A DNA stretch of 59,516 nucleotides from Rhodoferax sp. Lineage in GTDB: Bacteria; Pseudomonadota; Gammaproteobacteria; Burkholderiales; Burkholderiaceae_C. The first letter of the stretch is position 1, and each line of letters begins with the position of its first letter. The position numbers were made by a program, and so were the translations under genes. Positions 1-12,269 of the stretch are shown here, piece after piece. Below the pieces are notes generated by a model, which was given only the letters and a program-made list of their open reading frames with translations, was not told the origin of the DNA and searched no databases. Where the stretch lies: NCBI RefSeq assembly GCF_028714215.1, contig NZ_JAQTMS010000031.1:1-59516 (forward strand), read 5' to 3'.

Positions 1-516
1 TGGATCAAGGATTACGCCGGCGCCACCGACGGCTCTGTGGAGCTTGATCTGTACGGCGGCTACAAGGGCGAAATCAGCAAGGATTTCACTTATGACCTGG
101 GCCTCATCACCTACCAGTACCCCGGCAACACGGCCACCACCAACGCCAACACCACCGAGTTCTACGGTGCCCTGACCTACGGCCCGGTGACCGCCAAATA
201 CAGCCGCAGCGCCGGCAATTTCATTGCCAATCCGAACAGCTCGGGCAGCGCCTATTTCGAACTGGCGGCCACCTTCGATCTGGGCAACGGCTATTCGCTG
301 ACGCCGCATATCGGTCGCCAATCGATTCCCAATATCGCCAACAACGCCGGCGACTACACCGACTACGCGCTGACCCTGGCGAAAGACTTCGGCAATGGCC
401 TGGCGGTCTCGGTGGCCGCCATGGGCACCAATGCCGACAAGCCGTTCTACACCGACAGCAAGGGCAAGTTCCTGGGTGACAGCGTCGTCACCGTCGGCCT
501 CAAATACAGCTTCTGA
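1..516 (+). CDS. TorF-family putative porin, C-terminal part (5' end outside window)
   Basis: The reading frame is open from the first base and ends in TGA at 514-516, so only the last 171 residues are present. The sequence is made of alternating amphipathic strands rich in Gly, Tyr and Asn and ends in a C-terminal Phe after K-Y-S, the usual signal of an outer-membrane beta-barrel. It resembles the TorF / Gcw_chp putative porins that often precede glnK and amtB in Burkholderiales. The gene lies 33 bp upstream of glnK on the same strand and is probably co-transcribed with it. The likely role is a diffusion channel in the outer membrane; the substrate cannot be read from the sequence. Confidence 0.8.
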   Translation, partial: WIKDYAGATDGSVELDLYGGYKGEISKDFTYDLGLITYQYPGNTATTNANTTEFYGALTYGPVTAKYSRSAGNFIANPNSSGSAYFELAATFDLGNGYSLTPHIGRQSIPNIANNAGDYTDYALTLAKDFGNGLAVSVAAMGTNADKPFYTDSKGKFLGDSVVTVGLKYSF

Positions 517-888
<372 letters not shown>

Positions 889-910
889 CCCCGATCAGGA
901 GAACACCGAC

Positions 911-2440
911 ATGAAAAAATTACTTCTTTCCCTGGCCCTGGGCTTGAGCCTGCTGGCTGGCGGCAGCATCGCGCTGGCACAGACGCCGGCGGCACCTTCC
1001 GCCGCCGCCTCGGAGGCCGCCAAGCCGGCTGAAGCGGCTGCTTCCGCGGCACCGGCCGCGGTCACCGCGGCCGCTCCGGCAGCCGCCGCTTCCGCCGCCG
1101 CGGCGCCAGCTCCGGTGCCCAACAAGGGCGACGTGGCCTGGATGATCGTGGCCACCGCCTTCGTCATCATGATGTCGATCCCCGGTCTGGCCCTGTTCTA
1201 CGGCGGCCTGGTGCGCAGCAAGAACATGCTGTCGATCCTGATGCAGGTGTTCGTCACCTTCTCGATGATCGTGGTGCTGTGGTGCCTGTACGGCTACAGC
1301 CTGGCTTTCACCGAGGGCAACCAGTTCATCGGCGGTTTCGATCGGCTCTTCATGAAAGGCTTGTTCGATCCGATGAAGGGAGAGTTCGCCAATGCCGCCA
1401 CCTTCAGCAAGGGCGTGGTGATTCCGGAACTGCTGTTCATGGCGTTCCAGGCCACTTTTGCCGCCATCACCTGCTGCCTGATCATCGGCGCCTTCGCCGA
1501 GCGCATCAAGTTCTCGTCCATGCTGTTGTTCATGGCGCTGTGGTTCACCTTCAGCTACACGCCGATCGCGCACATGGTGTGGTTCTGGATGGGTCCCGAT
1601 GCCTACACCAGCAAAGGCGTGGTTGACGCCATGAACGCCAAGGCCGGCATGATCTGGCAGTGGGGCGCGCTGGACTTTGCCGGAGGTACCGTGGTCCACA
1701 TCAACGCCGCCGTGGCCGGCCTGGTCGGTGCCTTCGTGCTGGGCAAGCGCACCGGCTATGCCAAGGAATCGATGGCCCCACACAGCCTGACACTGACCAT
1801 GGTCGGCGCCTCCCTGCTGTGGGTCGGCTGGTTCGGCTTCAACGCCGGCTCGGCCCTGGAAGCCAACGGCACCGCCGTGCTGGCCTTCATGAACACCTTC
1901 TCGGCCACGGCGGCCGCAGTGCTGGCCTGGTGCCTCGGTGAAGCGCTGATGCGCGGCAAGGCTTCCATGCTGGGTGCTGCCTCCGGCGCCGTGGCGGGTC
2001 TGGTGGCCATCACCCCGGCTTGCGGCAACGTCGGCCTGATGGGCGCCATCGTGATCGGCTTCGTCGCTGGCTTCGCCTGCCTGTGGGGCGTCAATGGCCT
2101 GAAGAAAATGCTGGGCGCCGACGACTCGCTGGACGTCTTCGGCGTGCACGGTGTCGGCGGTATCGTCGGCGCCCTGCTGACCGGCGTCTTCAACAGCCAG
2201 GCACTGGGTGGCCCCGGCCTGGTCGGCGACTGGGTCACGGCTGCGGTGTCGTCGGTGCCGGTGGCGGACCAGGTCTGGATCCAGCTCAAGGCGGTGCTGA
2301 CCACCGTCGTCTGGTCGGGCGTGGTCTCCTTTGTTGCCTACAAGCTGGTCGACCTGACCCTCGGTCTGCGCGTCAGCGAAGAAGACGAACGCGAAGGTCT
2401 GGACATCACCTCGCACGGCGAAACCGCTTACAGCCGCTAA
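911..2440 (+). CDS. amtB: Ammonium transporter AmtB
   Basis: 509-residue Amt/Rh-family channel for ammonium/ammonia in the inner membrane. Residues 1-23 form a signal peptide ending A-L-A before Gln24. Residues 24-70 are a low-complexity Ala/Pro linker, followed by about eleven membrane helices. Family segments such as G-L-A-L-F-Y-G-G-L-V, D-F-A-G-G-T-V-V-H and D-V-F-G-V-H-G-V-G-G are present, carrying the pore histidines. The start is the ATG at 911 preceded by CAGGAG; a longer upstream reading overlaps glnK and lacks sense. A strong terminator follows about 70 bp after the stop. Confidence 0.96.
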   Translation: MKKLLLSLALGLSLLAGGSIALAQTPAAPSAAASEAAKPAEAAASAAPAAVTAAAPAAAASAAAAPAPVPNKGDVAWMIVATAFVIMMSIPGLALFYGGLVRSKNMLSILMQVFVTFSMIVVLWCLYGYSLAFTEGNQFIGGFDRLFMKGLFDPMKGEFANAATFSKGVVIPELLFMAFQATFAAITCCLIIGAFAERIKFSSMLLFMALWFTFSYTPIAHMVWFWMGPDAYTSKGVVDAMNAKAGMIWQWGALDFAGGTVVHINAAVAGLVGAFVLGKRTGYAKESMAPHSLTLTMVGASLLWVGWFGFNAGSALEANGTAVLAFMNTFSATAAAVLAWCLGEALMRGKASMLGAASGAVAGLVAITPACGNVGLMGAIVIGFVAGFACLWGVNGLKKMLGADDSLDVFGVHGVGGIVGALLTGVFNSQALGGPGLVGDWVTAAVSSVPVADQVWIQLKAVLTTVVWSGVVSFVAYKLVDLTLGLRVSEEDEREGLDITSHGETAYSR

Positions 2441-2509
2441 GCCGGCCATCTGCCGCGCGGCCCGGGCCGGCGCGGCAGATCGATAGCAACCATATTTCTC
2501 TAAGGGTTT

Positions 2510-2545
2510 GTCCACCAGAGCGCATGCTCTGGTGGACTTTTTTTT
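2510..2545 (+). terminator. Rho-independent terminator after glnK-amtB
   Basis: A perfect 12-bp stem (2510-2521 with 2526-2537) closes a 4-base loop and is followed directly by eight T residues at 2538-2545. This is a textbook intrinsic terminator. It ends the glnK-amtB transcript 40 bp before ureD. Confidence 0.93.
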
Positions 2546-2584
2546 ATGTGCCCTCCCTGGCAGACACACCGGTAAACTGCGGCA

Positions 2585-3415
2585 ATGTCCTGGCACGCCC
2601 AACTTCAACTCGACTACCGTCTGGAGGCCGCCCGCACGGTGGCCCGGCACAGTCACAGCGGACCTTTGCGCATTCTGCAAAGCCTGTACCCTGAGGGCGA
2701 TGCGGTGTGCCACAACGTACTGGTGCATCCGCCCGGCGGGCTGGTCGGCGGCGACACACTCGATCTGCGGATCAACGGCGCCGGCGCCGCCCACGGTCTG
2801 ATCACCACGCCGGGCGCAACCCGTTTTTACCGCTCCAATGGCGAGCTGGCGGTGCAGCACACCCACATCACCCTGGCAGACCAGGCGCGTCTTGAATGGC
2901 TGCCGCTGGAAGCCCTTTGCTACAACCAGTGCCTGGCCGAAAACCAGCTGACGCTGGCGTTGAGCCCAGAGGCCGAGTTCATCGGCTGGGACGTCACCGC
3001 GCTGGGACTGCCGCACGCCGGCCAGCCGTTCGAGAGCGGGAGCTTTCTGCAACACATCGAGCTGCCCGGGGTCTGGTTGGAGCGCGGTCGCATCGCGGCC
3101 GAGGACCTGCGCCTGATGAACAGCCCACTGGGATTGGCCGGGCAACGCTGCCTGGCCTCCATTTTCTTTGTCACCGGCAGTGGTCTGGCGCGAGAACGTC
3201 GCCAAGGATCTCTGGAGGTGGCGCGTGAGGTGATTGCGGCGCACCCGCTGCGTCATCTGGCCGGCGCCAGCAGCCCCGATGCCCAGGTCGTCGTGGTCAG
3301 GTTGCTGGCCCCTCTGGTGGAGCCGGCCATGGACTTGCTGCGCCGGCTCTGGGCCGCCTGGCGCCAGCACTTCTGGGGACTGCCAGCACCGAGTCCGCGC
3401 ATCTGGTCGACCTGA
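2585..3415 (+). CDS. ureD: Urease accessory protein UreD
   Basis: 276-residue UreD/UreH family protein, a scaffold that with UreF and UreG delivers nickel to apo-urease in the cytoplasm. Diagnostic segments include P-P-G-G-L-V-G-G-D near the N-terminus, T-T-P-G-A-T-R-F-Y-R, a region around C-Y-N-Q-C, and a C-terminus P-R-I-W-S-T typical of the family, so it appears full length. It is isolated: the next gene is cardiolipin synthase and no ureA, B, C, E, F or G lies in the window. The urt urea transporter is 9.7 kb away on the opposite strand. It lies just after a terminator, so it probably has its own promoter. Confidence 0.92.
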   Translation: MSWHAQLQLDYRLEAARTVARHSHSGPLRILQSLYPEGDAVCHNVLVHPPGGLVGGDTLDLRINGAGAAHGLITTPGATRFYRSNGELAVQHTHITLADQARLEWLPLEALCYNQCLAENQLTLALSPEAEFIGWDVTALGLPHAGQPFESGSFLQHIELPGVWLERGRIAAEDLRLMNSPLGLAGQRCLASIFFVTGSGLARERRQGSLEVAREVIAAHPLRHLAGASSPDAQVVVVRLLAPLVEPAMDLLRRLWAAWRQHFWGLPAPSPRIWST

Positions 3416-3444
3416 AACAGCCCGGCTCACTGAACGGCCCTCAC

Positions 3445-4866
3445 ATGACCCTGCTGAACCACTTGTCGGCTTTTCACTGGGTAAGTCTGCACAGCCTGGT
3501 GGTGTTAGTGGGCTTGACTTTTTACAGCGTCGCCTCGCACGCGCGCAAGCAGCGGCGCCATCCGTCCGCCGCCATTGCCTGGGTTATCTCGCTGCTGTTG
3601 CTGCCCTACCTGGCGCTGCCGCTGTACCTGATGCTGGGCAATAGAAAGATCGTCGGCTACCGCCAAGGTTTGGCAGCCCCGACGGCACTGCGCGCGGCCG
3701 GCGAGCTGCCCGCACCGGCCAGCCGAAGCCGGCAACTTGCCGCCGCCATCGGGCTGCCGGACAGCGTCACCGTCGAGCAGCTGGCGATCCACCAGGATGG
3801 CCAGGACGCGCTTGATTCCTTGCGGCAGATCATCATGGGCGCCAGCCGGACGCTCGATCTGTGCACTTTCATTTTGGGACGTGATGGGGTTGGCGATGAA
3901 ATCGCCCAGCTTCTGATGCAGCGTGCCCGCGCCGGAGTGCGGGTTCGCCTGCTGCTCGATGGCATTGGCTTCTACCTGGGTGGCCGGCCGGATTTGAAAC
4001 GCCTTGCTTCCGCCGGTGTGCAGGTGGCCTTGTTTGTCTCGCCGCTGCGTTCGGCCTTGCGCGGCCGCACCAACCTGCGCAACCACCGCAAGATGGTAAT
4101 CGCCGACGGCCAGTGGCTGTGGTGCGGCGGGCGCAACCTGGCCGCCGAGTACTTTGCAGGTGAGCCGCGGCGCTTGCGCAGCAAGCCGGCCTGGATCGAT
4201 CTGAGCTTCGCCTTGCGCGGCGCCGTGGCAGCGCAGGCGCAACAGAGATTCGATCAGGACTGGATTTTCGCAACCCAGGGAACGCTGGCCGGCGTGACCC
4301 GACCCGGCGCCGGCAGCGCTGCTGCCCCGGACTCGGGCGCGCGGCTGGTGGCCAGTGGTCCGGACCAGACCGACGACACCATTTACACGCTGCTGGTTTC
4401 AGGCTGCTTCCAGGCGCAAAACCGGATTCTGGCGGTCACCCCCTATTTCGTGCCGGACTCGACGCTGTTGATGGCGCTCACGCTGGCGGCGCGGCGCGGG
4501 GTCGCCGTCGACCTGCTGCTGCCGCGCCAGTCGAACCACAGGCTGGCCGACCTGGCCCGTCATGCCGCGCTGCGCGAGTTGGCCGGCGCCGGCGGTCGGA
4601 TCTGGCTGGCGCCCCATATGATTCACGCCAAGGCGGTGCTGTTCGACAATGACCTGGCCCTGGTTGGATCGGCCAACCTCGATGAGCGCAGCCTGTTGGT
4701 CAACTTCGAGTTGATGGTGGCGTTCTACGAAGCATCGGTGGTGAGCGGTTTTGCCCAGTGGATAGAGGCGCAACAAAAGAGCGCCACGCGCTACCGGCCG
4801 CGCAAACCCGGACTGGCGCGCGAGTTGCTCGAAGGCGTGGTGCGCCTGGTGGCTTTTCAGCTCTGA
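3445..4866 (+). CDS. cls: Cardiolipin synthase (phospholipase D family)
   Basis: 473-residue membrane enzyme that joins phosphatidyl groups to make cardiolipin. Two N-terminal hydrophobic helices (about residues 10-30 and 45-65) are followed by two HKD motifs of the form H-x-K-x4-D: H214/K216/D221 and H394/K396/D401. The second is followed by the usual G-S-A-N-L-D-E-R-S. It starts 29 bp after ureD and may share its transcript. Its end overlaps the convergent fumC by 10 bp. Confidence 0.93.
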   Translation: MTLLNHLSAFHWVSLHSLVVLVGLTFYSVASHARKQRRHPSAAIAWVISLLLLPYLALPLYLMLGNRKIVGYRQGLAAPTALRAAGELPAPASRSRQLAAAIGLPDSVTVEQLAIHQDGQDALDSLRQIIMGASRTLDLCTFILGRDGVGDEIAQLLMQRARAGVRVRLLLDGIGFYLGGRPDLKRLASAGVQVALFVSPLRSALRGRTNLRNHRKMVIADGQWLWCGGRNLAAEYFAGEPRRLRSKPAWIDLSFALRGAVAAQAQQRFDQDWIFATQGTLAGVTRPGAGSAAAPDSGARLVASGPDQTDDTIYTLLVSGCFQAQNRILAVTPYFVPDSTLLMALTLAARRGVAVDLLLPRQSNHRLADLARHAALRELAGAGGRIWLAPHMIHAKAVLFDNDLALVGSANLDERSLLVNFELMVAFYEASVVSGFAQWIEAQQKSATRYRPRKPGLARELLEGVVRLVAFQL

Positions 4867-6266
4867 GCCGTGCTGTCGCTAGGCCCCAGCATCTGGCGGG
4901 GGTCGACCCAGGCGTCGAACTGCTGGGCCGTCACGACGCCCAGCGCCAAGGCCGCTTGGCGCAACGTCAGGCCCTGCTGCTGGGCGTGCTTGGCCAGCTG
5001 CGCGGCCTGGTCGTAGCCAATGTGCGGCGTCAGTGCGGTGACCAGCATCAGTGAACTCTGTAGCAACTCCTGCACGCGCGCCGTGTTGACCGCCAGAGCG
5101 TCCACACAGTGCCGGGTAAAACTGCGCATGGCGTCCGCCAGCAGGCGCAGGCTGTCGAGCGTGTCCAGCGCGATCAGCGGCTTGTAGACGTTCAACTCGA
5201 ACTGCCCCTGGCTGGCGGCGAAGCCAATCGCCGCGTCATGGCCCATGACCTGGGCGCAAACCATGGTCAAGGCCTCGATCTGGGTCGGATTCACCTTGCC
5301 CGGCATGATGGAACTGCCGGGCTCGTTTTGCGGCAGCAGGAGTTCGCCCAAACCGGCGCGCGGCCCACTGCCCATCAGCCGGATGTCATTGCCGATCTTG
5401 GTCAAGGCGATGGCCAGCATCCGCAGGCTGGCATGCAAGGCCACCAGGGCTTCATGGCCGGCCATGGCGGCAAACAGGTTGTCCGCTTGTACCAAGGGCA
5501 GTTCCAGTTGGCCGGCCAGCAGGGCCGCCACCCGGGCACCGAATTGCGGGTGCGTGTTCAGGCCGGTGCCGACCGCCGTGCCGCCGATGGCCAAGGCGTG
5601 CACGGCTTGCAGGGCGTGCTCGATACTCTGCTGACACAGCGCCAACTGCGCTTCATAGCCACCAAACTCCTGGCCCAGCGTCAGCGGCGTGGCGTCCTGC
5701 AAATGAGTGCGCCCGATCTTGATGATGCCGGCAAACGCCAATGCCTTGGCCGCCAGCGCGCCGCGCAAATCGCGCAGGCCAGGCAACAGACCACGCCTGG
5801 CCTGGTCGGCCACGGCGATGTGCATGGCGCTTGGGAAAACGTCGTTGGAAGACTGCCCCAAATTCACATCGTCGTTGGGGTGAATCCGGCGCGGCGTAGC
5901 GCTGTCGCTGTGCAGCGCGCGCGCGGCCAGCCGGGCCACCACTTCGTTGACGTTCATGTTGCTCTGCGTGCCCGATCCGGTTTGCCATACCGAGAGCGGA
6001 AACTCTGCGTCGAACTCGCCCATCGCCACGCGCTGCGCCGCTTGCGCGATGGCTTGCGCCTTGTCGGCGTCGAGCAGACCCAGATCCTGGTTGACCCGCG
6101 CGGCCGCCCATTTAAGCCAGGCCAGCGCGTGGATCACCGGCAGCGGCATGCGCTGCTCGCCGATGGCGAAGAAGTGCAGGCTGCGCGCGGTCTGAGCGCC
6201 CCACAAGGCGCTGCTGGGCACCTCGATCGGGCCAAAACTGTCGGACTCGGTGCGCGTGTCGGTCAT
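4857..6266 (-). CDS. fumC: Class II fumarate hydratase
   Basis: 469-residue iron-independent fumarase interconverting fumarate and L-malate in the citric acid cycle. The superfamily signature G-S-S-I-M-P-G-K-V-N-P is intact, as are the substrate-binding segment T-G-S-G-T-Q-S-N-M-N and H-P-N-D-D-V-N. I start it at the ATG at 6266 (M-T-D-T-R-T-E), which begins where FumC homology begins; an in-frame extension upstream adds 23 residues without family character. It is the last gene of the minus-strand run acnA, prx-grx, lpd-like, fumC. Confidence 0.94.
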   Translation of the reverse strand: MTDTRTESDSFGPIEVPSSALWGAQTARSLHFFAIGEQRMPLPVIHALAWLKWAAARVNQDLGLLDADKAQAIAQAAQRVAMGEFDAEFPLSVWQTGSGTQSNMNVNEVVARLAARALHSDSATPRRIHPNDDVNLGQSSNDVFPSAMHIAVADQARRGLLPGLRDLRGALAAKALAFAGIIKIGRTHLQDATPLTLGQEFGGYEAQLALCQQSIEHALQAVHALAIGGTAVGTGLNTHPQFGARVAALLAGQLELPLVQADNLFAAMAGHEALVALHASLRMLAIALTKIGNDIRLMGSGPRAGLGELLLPQNEPGSSIMPGKVNPTQIEALTMVCAQVMGHDAAIGFAASQGQFELNVYKPLIALDTLDSLRLLADAMRSFTRHCVDALAVNTARVQELLQSSLMLVTALTPHIGYDQAAQLAKHAQQQGLTLRQAALALGVVTAQQFDAWVDPRQMLGPSDSTAQS

Positions 6267-6327
6267 GCCAGTGTGCCTGCTGAGTGGTCTTGATCGGAAG
6301 ACTTCGGGCTTTTGTGTCTGACAGGCC

Positions 6328-7770
6328 CTAGGCACCTGGCCCGCAATCCATGCAACGCTCGATCACAGCCGAGCCGATGTGCAGATTATGGTTGAGGTCC
6401 CGCAGTGCGGTGCGCAAGCCTTCTTCAATCACCGGATGGTAGAAGGGCATTTCCAGCATGCCAGACACCGTCATGCGTTGTTGCCCCGCCCAGGCCAGCA
6501 GATGGCCGATGTGTTCGGCCGCCGGGCCGAACATTTCGGCGCCCAGGAACAAGCCGCTGCCCAGCTCGGCATAGACTTTCAGCAGTCCCTGGTTGCGCAG
6601 CATGACCCGGCTGCGTCCCTGATCCTCGAATGACACCAGGCCCACCGCGAAGCGATCCTTGAACTGCTGGTTTAGCTGCTCCAGCTTGAATCCGACCGAG
6701 GCCACCTGAGGATCGGTAAAGACCAGCGCCAGGGGCCAGCGGCGCAAGCCGGAGCGCAGATCCGGATAACGGCCCGCGTTGTCGCCGGCGATGCGGCCCT
6801 GATCGGCCGCTTCGTGCAACAGGGGAGACTCGTTGCTGGCATCGCCGGCAATGAAGATCGAGCTGGTGCCGCACTGCTGGGTGAAGCGGTCAAACAAGGG
6901 AACGCCGCGCTCATTCAAAGCCAGCCCGGTGTTTTGCAAGGCCAGCTCTTTGACATCCGGCGCGCGACCGGTCGCCGCCAGCACATAGTCGAATTGCTCG
7001 GTTCGCCAGACGCCGTCGCGGTGCCGGTAATTGACCTCGACCCCGCTGGTGGATTCAATGACGGACTTCACCTGCGCCGAGGCATCCAGATAGAACTCCT
7101 GGTTGAAAACCTGGTTGGCGTAGTCGCGAATCGCCGGGTCATGAATGCCGGCAATACCGCCGCCCACGCCAAACATCTTCACGTCAACGCCCAACCGGCT
7201 CAGAGCCTGCCCCAGTTCAAGACCCAGCACGCCTGGACCGAACACCGCCAGGCGCTTCGGCAAGTCAGGCAGCTCGAACACGCTCTCATTGGTCAACAAG
7301 CGCCTGCGCAGTTCTTTCAACAGCGGCGGCACGACCGGAACGCTGCCGCTGGCGATCACGATGCGCTTGGCGTGGACCCGCTGGCCCAGTTCCGTCAGCA
7401 AGGTGTTGGCATCCTGAAATGTGACTTTGGCCACCAGGCGGTCGGTTGCCGCAATGGCCTCAACCGTCTCCAGCACGAAGCCGACAAAACGGTCCCGTTC
7501 GCGCCGCACCCGAGACAGCACTGCCGCTCCGTCAATCGCCAGGTCTTTGACATGGACCCCGAAACGATCGGCATGGCGCGCCTGATGCGCGACTTCCGCC
7601 GCGGCGATCAGCAACTTGCTGGGCATGCAACCGACCCGGGCGCAGGTGGTGCCGTAGTGGCCGCCTTCGATCAGCAGGACCGAATCGGTATGCGCCCGGG
7701 CCGCCCGGTAGGCACCCATGCCGGCGGTACCGGCGCCAATGATGGCGACATCGACATGGAACGGGCTCAT
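6328..7770 (-). CDS. Dihydrolipoyl dehydrogenase-like flavoprotein disulfide reductase
   Basis: 480-residue class I pyridine-nucleotide disulfide oxidoreductase. The N-terminal FAD motif G-A-G-T-A-G is followed by the redox disulfide C43-A-R-V-G-C48, a second nucleotide-binding fold around G-P-G-V-L-G-L-E-L-G, and a C-terminal H-P-V-I-E-E that supplies the catalytic His/Glu pair. It is annotated as dihydrolipoyl dehydrogenase by family, but no E1/E2 genes are nearby. The start at 7770 (M-S-P-F-H-V-D) lies only 10 bp behind the stop of a peroxiredoxin-glutaredoxin fusion. A role in reducing that enzyme or glutathione is therefore possible but unproven. Confidence 0.85.
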   Translation of the reverse strand: MSPFHVDVAIIGAGTAGMGAYRAARAHTDSVLLIEGGHYGTTCARVGCMPSKLLIAAAEVAHQARHADRFGVHVKDLAIDGAAVLSRVRRERDRFVGFVLETVEAIAATDRLVAKVTFQDANTLLTELGQRVHAKRIVIASGSVPVVPPLLKELRRRLLTNESVFELPDLPKRLAVFGPGVLGLELGQALSRLGVDVKMFGVGGGIAGIHDPAIRDYANQVFNQEFYLDASAQVKSVIESTSGVEVNYRHRDGVWRTEQFDYVLAATGRAPDVKELALQNTGLALNERGVPLFDRFTQQCGTSSIFIAGDASNESPLLHEAADQGRIAGDNAGRYPDLRSGLRRWPLALVFTDPQVASVGFKLEQLNQQFKDRFAVGLVSFEDQGRSRVMLRNQGLLKVYAELGSGLFLGAEMFGPAAEHIGHLLAWAGQQRMTVSGMLEMPFYHPVIEEGLRTALRDLNHNLHIGSAVIERCMDCGPGA

Positions 7771-7780
7771 GGGCAGGAAC

Positions 7781-8515
7781 TCACTTCGCCAGCCAGTTGG
7801 CCAGGTCGTCGGCACCGCCGATGTGCTGGCCATCGATATACACCTGCGGCGTGGTGCCGCGCCCGCTCACCGCTTGCAGCGAGCTGTAACTGATGCCGTG
7901 GCTGCCCAGTTCGATCTCTTCAAAGCGATAGCCCTTGTCGCTCAGCATCTTGCGGGCACGCGCGCAGTGCGGGCAGCCGGGTTTGCTGAACAAGGTGACG
8001 CGCGGCGGGGCACTGGCCTTGGGGTTGATGTAGTTCAGCATGGTATCGGCGTCCGACACCTTGAACGGATCGCCCGGCTCTTGCGGCTCGATGAACATTT
8101 TTTCAATCACGCCATCCTTCACCAGCATCGAGTAGCGCCAGCTGCGCTGGCCCAGGCCGATGTCCGATTTGTCCACCAGCAAGCCCATGCCTTCGGTGAA
8201 TTTACCGTTGCCGTCGGGCAGGAAGTAGATGCCTTCGGCGTGCTGCTCTTCTTTCCAGGTTTCCATCACAAAGGGGTCGTTGACCGACAGGCAGATCACG
8301 CTGTCGACGCCATTGGCCTTGAAGACGCCGGAGAGCTCGTTGAAACGTGGCAGGTGGGTGCTGGAGCAGGTCGGTGTGAAGGCGCCCGGCAGCGCGAACA
8401 GCACCACCGTCTTGCCCTTGAACAAGCTGTCGCTGTCGACTTTCTGCCATTCACCGTGGGCCCGGATCGGGAATGTGACGTTGGGAACTTTTTGGCCTTC
8501 TCTGGATTTCAGCAT
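7781..8515 (-). CDS. Peroxiredoxin-5/glutaredoxin fusion (hybrid Prx)
   Basis: 244-residue hybrid peroxidase that reduces hydrogen peroxide and alkyl hydroperoxides with glutathione. The N-terminal Prx5 domain (residues 1-165) has the peroxidatic Cys50 in P-G-A-F-T-P-T-C. The C-terminal glutaredoxin domain (about 170-244) has C181-P-H-C184 and the T-T-P-Q-V-Y/G-G-A-D-D glutathione-binding segments. The organisation matches the Haemophilus-type hybrid Prx5. The start at 8515 is where Prx homology begins; a longer frame continues upstream without family character. It is followed after 10 bp by the disulfide reductase gene, suggesting a two-gene redox operon. Confidence 0.93.
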   Translation of the reverse strand: MLKSREGQKVPNVTFPIRAHGEWQKVDSDSLFKGKTVVLFALPGAFTPTCSSTHLPRFNELSGVFKANGVDSVICLSVNDPFVMETWKEEQHAEGIYFLPDGNGKFTEGMGLLVDKSDIGLGQRSWRYSMLVKDGVIEKMFIEPQEPGDPFKVSDADTMLNYINPKASAPPRVTLFSKPGCPHCARARKMLSDKGYRFEEIELGSHGISYSSLQAVSGRGTTPQVYIDGQHIGGADDLANWLAK

Positions 8516-8685
8516 GGGTTTTCTCGGGTAGGTGGATCGGTTGTCAAGCTTGGCAAGATACGCACCCAGGCCGGAAGGGTCTGTGCGCCAGCGAACCAAT
8601 CTCTGACCTTGTCCGCCATGCGGCGGGAACTCTGCGGCGACCGGGAAAAGGCCGACGATCTGAAGTCAAAGCTTCAGAAGTCCCG

Positions 8686-11517
<2,832 letters not shown>

Positions 11518-11564
11518 GGTGATCTCCGCATTTCAAATCTCCGGCCATCCGCGCCCGCCAGTTC

Positions 11565-12095
11565 TCACCGCGGGATTTCGAGCTTCTCCATACGCTTGTG
11601 GCTGATGGCCGTCGGGAAGGTCACATCGCCGTTGGGTACTTTGGCGCCCTGCGGCCACAGGTGAAAAATAATGCCGTCGGTTTTGGCCGCGGCCGCAGCA
11701 ATCTCCTTCGCCTTCTGGCGCGGGAGATCGAGCACTTGCACGTTTCCGGTGGCAATTTCCGCAGTGTGGTCATGGTAGTACTTGTTCCATTGCTCCAACG
11801 TCACGTTGCTGCGCACCAGCTTCTTGTCGATAAAGTACTCGATCTCGACCAGTTCGGCATTGGGATCGGTCGACGTAAAAATCAGGCACTGCATGACTTC
11901 GGGCTTGATCGCCTTGCAATAGTGGTGATAGGGGCCATGCACGCTGCCGTCTTCGTGTCTATGCGGTGCGACGATGTGAATATCGTAACCATCGGCCGGG
12001 CTCTTTGCTTTCTCCTGGGCCAGCAAAGGGTCATTCGCCACCATGATGGCGCCCAGCGTTCCCAGGAGGCGAAGCGTTTTCACGGTGGAGTTCAT
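11565..12095 (-). CDS. Exported DUF1264-family protein
   Basis: 176 residues. An N-terminal hydrophobic stretch (about residues 8-26, ending in L-L-A-Q) looks like a signal peptide, so the mature protein is probably periplasmic. The rest is a DUF1264 domain, related to plant oil-body-associated proteins, with its characteristic H-x-Y-C-K, C-L-I-F-T-S, E-I-E-Y-F-I and I-I-F-H-L-W-P-Q-G-A-K segments. The function of the family in bacteria is not established. It stands alone between urtE and acnA on the same strand. Confidence 0.8.
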   Translation of the reverse strand: MNSTVKTLRLLGTLGAIMVANDPLLAQEKAKSPADGYDIHIVAPHRHEDGSVHGPYHHYCKAIKPEVMQCLIFTSTDPNAELVEIEYFIDKKLVRSNVTLEQWNKYYHDHTAEIATGNVQVLDLPRQKAKEIAAAAAKTDGIIFHLWPQGAKVPNGDVTFPTAISHKRMEKLEIPR

Positions 12096-12269
12096 GGAAC
12101 TGGTCCTCTTTTTGCGTCGCGCTGGGTGAAGAATGGGTAGTCAAAATTCGGCATGTCAGCAAATCGGTTGCTGGCGACCGATTGTTGAAATTGCCGGGAA
12201 ACCGGTCTGTGCGTTGACCCACACTCGGTACCAGCCAGCGCAGGCCGGTGCGACGCTGGCGCAGCGGTT

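Noticed and set aside
920..3430. Very long minus-strand open frame (836 codons) opposite amtB and ureD
   Set aside because: It lies antisense to two clear genes, has the Arg/His/Gln-rich composition of a shadow in G+C-rich DNA and matches no family.
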